Origin: Cytobacillus pseudoceanisediminis
Lineage (GTDB): Bacteria; Bacillota; Bacilli; Bacillales; Cytobacillaceae
Assembly (NCBI RefSeq): GCF_023516215.1
Contig: NZ_CP097349.1
Location: forward strand, 4,368,001-4,432,000
Direction: 5' to 3'
DNA length: 64,000 nt
Of this stretch, positions 59,598 through 64,000 are shown piece after piece; position 1 is the stretch's first letter; every line of letters begins with the position of its first letter. The notes beneath the pieces were generated by a model that made no database searches, was not told the DNA's origin, and worked only from the letters and a program-made list of their open reading frames with translations. The translations under genes and the position numbers were made by a program.

Positions 59598-61488
59598 CCT
59601 ATACCATTTGGAGGCTGTGCGGTTTCACCCCTTTTTTCAAGGGGTGGAATTTGACACAGCCCTTTCACTTCTATCTTTGTGTGAAGTCCGCCGCTATGGG
59701 AAAAATGAAATTATCCTGAAAAAAGATAAACCGCGTGAAGGCCTTCTGCTCCTCTTAGAAGGTCTTTCAGAGGTATTGGTAAAAAATGAACATAATGGAC
59801 GGGAAGAAGTGCTTGAAGTAGTCCAGGCAGGGGAAATGATTGGTTTTTCCAGCCTCGCCGATTTCCTGGGGGTTTCCAAAAAGATCGATACAGAGTCAAT
59901 GGTCGAAGTCAAAGCCTCCAGCGAGGTAAGGGCGATGTTCATTCCGTTTGAAGTGGTGAGAAAAAGATGGGATGACCCTGCTGTTCATGATTACTTGCTG
60001 ACACAGGTAGTCATCAGATTGAAAGATGTTTACGCTTCTCTTGCAGAACAGGTAAAACTTGCGACAGATCATGGAGAAAATGACCCATTCATAATCCGGG
60101 TTCAGGATGTCATGAGTACTGAGGCGGCTGCAGTCAGTCCGGGCGCATCCATTCAGGAGGCCGCTAAATTAATGCATAATAGTAAAATAAGTTCGATCCT
60201 CGTTGCAGAGAATGACTGCTTGTTAGGGATTATTACGGAAAGAGACATAGTGGAACGGGTAGCTGCTGCAGGTGCTGATTTATCTGCTCAGGCAAGAACC
60301 ATTATGACAGAAAATCCAGTCACGATATCAAGGTTTGCGTATTATTATGAGGCCCTTTCACTGATTCTGTTTAAGGGCGTCAAACACCTGCCTGTCAAGG
60401 AAGATTCTAAGGTGGTAGGGATTGTGACGCTATCAGATTTGCTGAGAAAGAAAAACGAGAATGTGATGAAGACTGTTCGACAAATTGAAAAAGCCGACCG
60501 GGACAATCTTCCGCAAATCAAAACGTGCATATATGACATTATTGATTCTTTAATAAGTGATCGTGTTCCCATATTAAAAATGCTTGAAATCATTACAAAG
60601 CTATACGATCGTCTGGCAGCAAGGATTATAGCTCTATCTATTTCTGAACTGAGAGAAAAAGGTTTACAGCAGCCATGCAAATTTGTTTTCTATCAAATGG
60701 GCTCAAGCGGCCGTGGAGAACAGTTCATGCTCACAGACCAGGATCATTTCCTCGTTTATGAGAGTCAATCAGAAGAAGCCACGGCATTTTTTGAAGAGCT
60801 GGGAAAAAGAATCACCTCTAATATGGAAGCAGCTGGCTATGCACGCTGCAAAGGGCTCATGATGTGCAGTGAACAGAAATGGCGCGGCTCATTGACAGTA
60901 TGGAAAGAGAGGCTGCGAACATGGATGCTCCATTCAACAAATGACCATTTATTATTAGCGCAAAACTTCTTCTCCTATCGGCTAATTGCGGGGAGTGAAG
61001 GGCTGCATGCGGAATTTGAAGCGCTGGCCGCTGAACAGGTTAAGCGGTCCAGAATTTTTTTATACCGGCTGGCACAGCTGGAAAAGGAACATGCCATACC
61101 CGCCCTGGATCAGCCGATCCGATCCCTATTCAAGCTGCATCGAAAGAACATCGATATGAAAAAAGATATTCTATTTCCCTATCATCATAGTCTGCAGATC
61201 CTGTCACTTATACATGGAAAACTATCAGGCACACCAATGGAAAAAATAGATTTCCTGCAGGAGAAGCAGGTGTTCTCAAAGGAGTTTGCATCCGATTTGA
61301 AGGAAGCGGTAAGCACAATTATGACATTGTATGTCACCCAGCGATGGCAGCAGGAGAAAGCAGGTGCCTCTTTCTCTTCCGTTATATCATTTACAAGAAT
61401 GTCTACCCGCGAAAAAGAAGAATTGATTCTAAGCTTAAAGACATTAAGGGAGCTGCAGAGCCAGGCAATCGCAAGATTCTCTCTATAG
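59575..61488 (+). CDS. cNMP-binding/CBS/DUF294 nucleotidyltransferase-like regulatory protein
   Basis: 637 residues in four parts: a cyclic-nucleotide-binding domain (about 15-140), two CBS domains (about 178-290, VQDVMSTEAAAVSPGASIQE and IMTENPVTISRF), a DUF294 nucleotidyltransferase domain (about 330-470) with the GlnD/GlnE-type motif MGSSGRGEQFMLTDQDH holding the metal-binding Asp pair, and a DUF294 C-terminal helical domain. Soluble. This architecture regularly accompanies SSS symporters, implying nucleotide-responsive control of uptake by modification of a partner, which is unproven. Start ATG 59575 or 59578, translationally coupled to the symporter by a 23-base overlap. Confidence 0.9.
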   Translation: MMDQNLYNLYHLEAVRFHPFFQGVEFDTALSLLSLCEVRRYGKNEIILKKDKPREGLLLLLEGLSEVLVKNEHNGREEVLEVVQAGEMIGFSSLADFLGVSKKIDTESMVEVKASSEVRAMFIPFEVVRKRWDDPAVHDYLLTQVVIRLKDVYASLAEQVKLATDHGENDPFIIRVQDVMSTEAAAVSPGASIQEAAKLMHNSKISSILVAENDCLLGIITERDIVERVAAAGADLSAQARTIMTENPVTISRFAYYYEALSLILFKGVKHLPVKEDSKVVGIVTLSDLLRKKNENVMKTVRQIEKADRDNLPQIKTCIYDIIDSLISDRVPILKMLEIITKLYDRLAARIIALSISELREKGLQQPCKFVFYQMGSSGRGEQFMLTDQDHFLVYESQSEEATAFFEELGKRITSNMEAAGYARCKGLMMCSEQKWRGSLTVWKERLRTWMLHSTNDHLLLAQNFFSYRLIAGSEGLHAEFEALAAEQVKRSRIFLYRLAQLEKEHAIPALDQPIRSLFKLHRKNIDMKKDILFPYHHSLQILSLIHGKLSGTPMEKIDFLQEKQVFSKEFASDLKEAVSTIMTLYVTQRWQQEKAGASFSSVISFTRMSTREKEELILSLKTLRELQSQAIARFSL

Positions 61489-61505
61489 ATCTGAAGGAGG
61501 CTGGT

Positions 61506-62128
61506 ATGTTTTTTCTCAGAAAGAATGTGACATGTTCCTTAACGTATGAGAATATTCCGTTATCCACGCCGCTTGAAGATCTGAGTTTTATTGTATTTGA
61601 TACTGAAACAACAGGATTTCAAGTATCTGCAGCAGACCGGATCATTGAGATTGGTGCCGTCCCGGTAAAAGGATTTCAAGTGCAGGAAAAGGACCTTTTT
61701 CAGACATATGTTAACCCAAAACGACAAATTTCTCGGGAAATAAGAGAATTAACCTCTATTTCCGATGAGCTGGTTAAAGATGCCCCGCAGGCATTGGAAG
61801 CCATTCTAAGCTTTTTGATTATGTTGAATCAAGGGAAGCTGTATGCCTGGTTGGCCATTATGTAGGCTTTGATGCACTTGCTATCAAAAGTGAATTTAAG
61901 CGCGAAAAGCTTGCTTTGAAAAATTTCCTTACTATTGACACGCTGGATTTAATTGGCTTTATCGCCCCGTCCTATGATATGCGCGACCTTGAGAGATATG
62001 CCATGGCATTCGGCACCCGCATATATGACCGCCATAGTGCAGTAGGGGATGCTTTAACTACCGCATACCTATATGTTGAATTGCTCTTTCAGTTTCAGCA
62101 GAGGGGCCAAAAAACCTGGGGGAATTGA
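61506..62128 (+). CDS. PolC/DnaQ-type 3'-5' exonuclease (single-base frameshift)
   Basis: About 207 residues, DEDDh exonuclease fold. ExoI FDTETTGF has Asp32 and Glu34; ExoII is in CLVGHYVGFDALAI; ExoIII HSAVGDALTTAYL holds the His and last Asp. One T is missing at 61812-61816: AILSFLIMLNQ becomes AILSFFDYVESREAV, leading into ExoII. ATG 61506 with AAGGAGG 5 bases upstream, 17 bases after the DUF294 gene. An exonuclease of this type commonly follows DUF294 genes in symporter operons; why is unknown. Confidence 0.88.
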
Positions 62129-62166
62129 TTAAAGCAACCGACAGTCAAATGAGATCCCTATTTTAA

Positions 62167-62205
62167 TGACAGTGGTTGGAATGTTGGTGAGTGGATGAGT
62201 GATGC
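62167..62205. repeat. GT-rich repeat, diverged copy
   Basis: GACAGTGGTTGGAATGTTGG then TGAGTGGATGAGTGATGCGG, similar to the elements at 13221 and 27437. Confidence 0.55.
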
Positions 62206-62216
62206 GGTTAAACCAG

Positions 62217-62244
62217 TGGAAAGCCGGCAGAATGCGGCTTTCCA
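62217..62244. terminator. Bidirectional terminator
   Basis: TGGAAAGCCG / CGGCTTTCCA stem between the convergent exonuclease and LysM genes. Confidence 0.75.
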
Positions 62245-62249
62245 TGCCT

Positions 62250-62888
62250 TTACTGTATATCGATCAGTGAACCGTCCTTATAAACCACCAGGACTTCTTT
62301 TCCTGACATTTTTTGATAGGTTTGTGCTGTTCCATAAGGTACCTTCAGTGTGAAATAATCATCCCCATTTTTAAATTCCACCGTAAAATTGTCTGCCGCA
62401 CCAGTGATGACTGCTTTTATTTTGGAAATATCCCCTTTAATGGTCAATTTCTGATTAATGAGTACCATATCACTTTTTAACTTGTTTAATCTTTTCAGTT
62501 CATTGACATTCATGCGGTAGCGCTTTGCGATTCCCCATAGTGTATCGCCCGGCACCACGGTATAAACAGCTGTCTCATTATTGAACGGTTCTTCTGTATG
62601 ACGCTCAGTCCGAACCTCCAGTGATTGCCCTGGATGAATTGTGTCAGACTTCAGATGGTTAACCGCCTTCAATTCTTTAACAGTCATATCATGTTCCCTG
62701 GAGATTTTATATAATGTATCTCCATGCTTCACTTTGTAGGTGCCTGTCAATGCCTGAGCTTCTTTTGATGAAACGCTGAAACCGGCTGATGCGATTACTG
62801 CAGCGAACACAGTGCTGGCTGCCGCCATTCCTCTTGCTTTTATCTTCTTTCTTTTATCGTTTAGAATTCTTTCCTTGCGTGTTTGCAT
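62250..62888 (-). CDS. Exported protein with two LysM peptidoglycan-binding domains
   Basis: 212 residues. A basic N-terminus (MQTRKERILNDKRKKIKARG) precedes a hydrophobic signal or anchor (about 21-40). LysM 1 (about 50-92, YKVKHGDTLYKISREHDMTV) and LysM 2 (about 108-151, YTVVPGDTLWGIAKRYRMNV) follow. A C-terminal module of about 60 residues (ISKIKAVITGAADNFTVEFK ...) has no recognised catalytic domain. Probably a wall-associated protein; a spore-envelope role is possible given its neighbours but not shown. Confidence 0.88.
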   Translation of the reverse strand: MQTRKERILNDKRKKIKARGMAAASTVFAAVIASAGFSVSSKEAQALTGTYKVKHGDTLYKISREHDMTVKELKAVNHLKSDTIHPGQSLEVRTERHTEEPFNNETAVYTVVPGDTLWGIAKRYRMNVNELKRLNKLKSDMVLINQKLTIKGDISKIKAVITGAADNFTVEFKNGDDYFTLKVPYGTAQTYQKMSGKEVLVVYKDGSLIDIQ

Positions 62889-63375
62889 ACTATGTTCATC
62901 CTATCCGTTGGAATATAATGGTTTTATAACCAATTAAATGAATTGTTTTCCGAGAAAAATAGTACGGTAAAAATATCCGGTTCACAATAGGGAGGAGTTC
63001 CTGGCTCTTTACCCTTGTTTCCGATGATGTATATAGTTCAATCCACTCTGCAATTCCTAGATTTATGCATTTATCTGATTCTAAAGAAATTGTTTATGTC
63101 TATAGAAATGAATGATCCGGCAATGAAGGGTTTTGATGGATATGCGGGAAAAGTACTGGATTTTATTAATGAAGCAATTAAAATTAGGAAAGTCTTCACT
63201 GGTCTTTAGGCTGCTTATTTTTCAAATACCCCAAAGGATTTTTGAAAACATTTCTGATTTTTGGCCTCCAGATGTCCTATTTTCAAAAAATTTACACAAA
63301 ACCTTGTCCCTATTGAGTTTTTCGTGCATATTACCTCAACCAAGCTAATAAACTGTTACAAACCTTACAAAGAGA
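62889..63375. other. Intergenic region without a recognised gene
   Basis: About 490 AT-rich bases between the LysM gene and usd. Short open frames exist (for example from 63133) but lack ribosome sites and protein-like composition. Confidence 0.5.
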
Positions 63376-63489
63376 ATGTATGAGGTGAGGGATCGTTTTA
63401 CTAAAACTAATGAATATGTTGAGGACATGTTTAATTATCGCAAGCTGAAAGCAAGCCTTTCAGGCGCATGCACGATTAAGCTCATTTAA
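63376..63489 (+). CDS. usd: usd, small leader ORF upstream of spoIIID
   Basis: 37-codon frame beginning MYEVRDRFTKTNEYVEDMFN and ending GACTIKLI. In B. subtilis the short ORF usd lies immediately upstream of spoIIID and its translation is required for translation of spoIIID. Size, position (91 bases before spoIIID) and coding character match. It contains an internal hairpin CTGAAAG / CTTTCAG (63445-63463). Its own ribosome site is weak (ACAAAGAGA); a GTG at 63385 is an alternative start. Confidence 0.65.
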   Translation: MYEVRDRFTKTNEYVEDMFNYRKLKASLSGACTIKLI

Positions 63490-63543
63490 TCATGAATCCA
63501 TGCGGAATACAGTTAAAAACCAGACAGAAAGCGAGTCTCATTT

Positions 63544-63583
63544 CACACTTCTCACATCCAAATCGGGGAGGGCGAGTGGTGTG
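63544..63583 (+). promoter_or_regulatory. Hairpin enclosing the spoIIID ribosome site and start codon
   Basis: CACACTTCTC (63544-63553) can pair with GAGTGGTGTG (63574-63583) at 9 of 10 positions. The 20-base loop holds GGGGAGGG and the stem holds the GTG start (63581-63583), so initiation would be blocked when folded. Confidence 0.5.
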
Positions 63584-63852
63584 CACGATTACATCAAAGA
63601 GAGAACTATCAAGATTGGAAAGTATATCGTGGAGACGAAAAAACGGTTCGCGTAATCGCGAAGGAGTTTGGCGTATCCAAAAGTACAGTCCATAAAGACT
63701 TGACGGAAAGACTACCTGAAATCAATCCTGAACTGGCAAACGAAGTAAAGGAAATCCTGGATTATCATAAATCGATCCGCCATCTGCGCGGCGGCGAAGC
63801 CACAAAAATGAAATACAAAAAAGAGGAAATGGAAGAAGAGCCAGTTAAATGA
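63581..63852 (+). CDS. spoIIID: Sporulation transcription factor SpoIIID (single-base frameshift)
   Basis: Mother-cell DNA-binding regulator acting between sigma-E and sigma-K. About 90 residues: MHDYIKERTIKIGKYIVETK, helix-turn-helix VRVIAKEFGVSKSTVHKDL, and the basic C-terminal DNA-binding region KSIRHLRGGEATKMKYKKEE. It is nearly identical to the B. subtilis protein over this length. One A is missing from the run 63638-63643, giving TAA at ETKKRFA instead of ETKKTVRVIAKEF. GTG start with GGGGAGGG 8 bases upstream. Preceded by usd. Loss would abolish sporulation, so sequencing error is the simple explanation. Confidence 0.93.
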
Positions 63853-64000
63853 AAAGATTCAAAAGGCGCTGATAAAGGCGTCAAAGGCTAAAGACTGCTG
63901 TTTTTAGCAGTATCATGGCAATTTTTGTTTTGCTGTACATGATGAACCTTCATGCGGCTCCGGGGGCTAAAAGATCATAAGCTGTTTCCATGGCCTGAAC
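63853..64000. other. Right edge, no gene assigned
   Basis: A short ACTGCT / AGCAGT hairpin near 63893-63910 lacks a T-run. In B. subtilis mbl follows spoIIID; its start is not reached. Confidence 0.4.

Noticed and set aside
63133..63348. 71-residue frame upstream of usd
   Set aside because: No ribosome site and poor composition; not supported by context.

Overview
The window is a chromosomal segment of an endospore-forming member of the Bacillaceae. The evidence is SpoIIR, SpoIID, SpoIIQ and SpoIIID genes in B. subtilis-like order, AGGAGG-type ribosome binding sites, frequent TTG/GTG starts, and the conserved series prmC-spoIIR-ywlB-ywlC-mntP-ywlE-rpiB-ywlG-glyA-upp-mnaA-atp-ywzB-ywmB-murAA-spoIID-spoIIQ-spoIIID. 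The nuo operon and the intergenic repeat families suggest a Cytobacillus/'Bacillus firmus'-like lineage; that placement is inference.

Layout. 1-7.8 kb: translation and sporulation genes (partial prmC, spoIIR, a KGG-repeat stress protein, a GNAT protein, ywlC with a dense DnaA-box cluster over its start, mntP, ywlE, a chemoreceptor, rpiB, ywlG). 7.8-9.5 kb: an ECF sigma/anti-sigma pair bracketed by two identical 49-bp palindromic terminators. 9.6-13.1 kb: glyA, upp, mnaA. 13.2-18.4 kb: accessory genes (HTH/coiled-coil protein, small membrane protein, serine hydrolase, secreted subtilase). 18.5-26.0 kb: the F1Fo ATP synthase operon. 26.2-27.4 kb: a complete ftsZ outside its usual division cluster. 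27.5-29 kb: small genes and a LysM-3D wall protein. 29.5-40.6 kb: an 11-subunit complex I operon (nuoABCDHIJKLMN, no EFG) whose NuoC has a long Ala/Lys repeat extension. 40.9-43.6 kb: ywzB, ywmB, murAA. 43.9-53.4 kb: an inserted tricarboxylate island (two-component system, CRE-controlled TctCBA transporter, SLC13 permease, TcuA-like dehydrogenase, divergent LysR regulator). 53.4-64 kb: spoIID, vanZ-like, spoIIQ, pcp, a DUF4212/SSS symporter operon with a cNMP-CBS-DUF294 protein and an exonuclease, a LysM protein, then usd-spoIIID.

The main caveat is sequence quality. At least 16 conserved genes or gene parts are broken by single-base indels, nearly all one base missing from an A/T or G/C run. 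Because essential genes (atpH, nuoCDHLN, spoIIID) are hit the same way, these are most likely sequencing errors and not pseudogenes. One of them creates a false 1134-residue NuoL-NuoM fusion. Such genes are annotated here over their full restored extent with the break position stated.

Most notable: the ftsZ copy behind the atp operon, the tricarballylate/citrate island, the DnaA-box cluster at ywlC, the usd leader ORF and hairpin before spoIIID, the 38-residue repeats in NuoC, and two families of intergenic repeats that sit even inside the atp and nuo operons.
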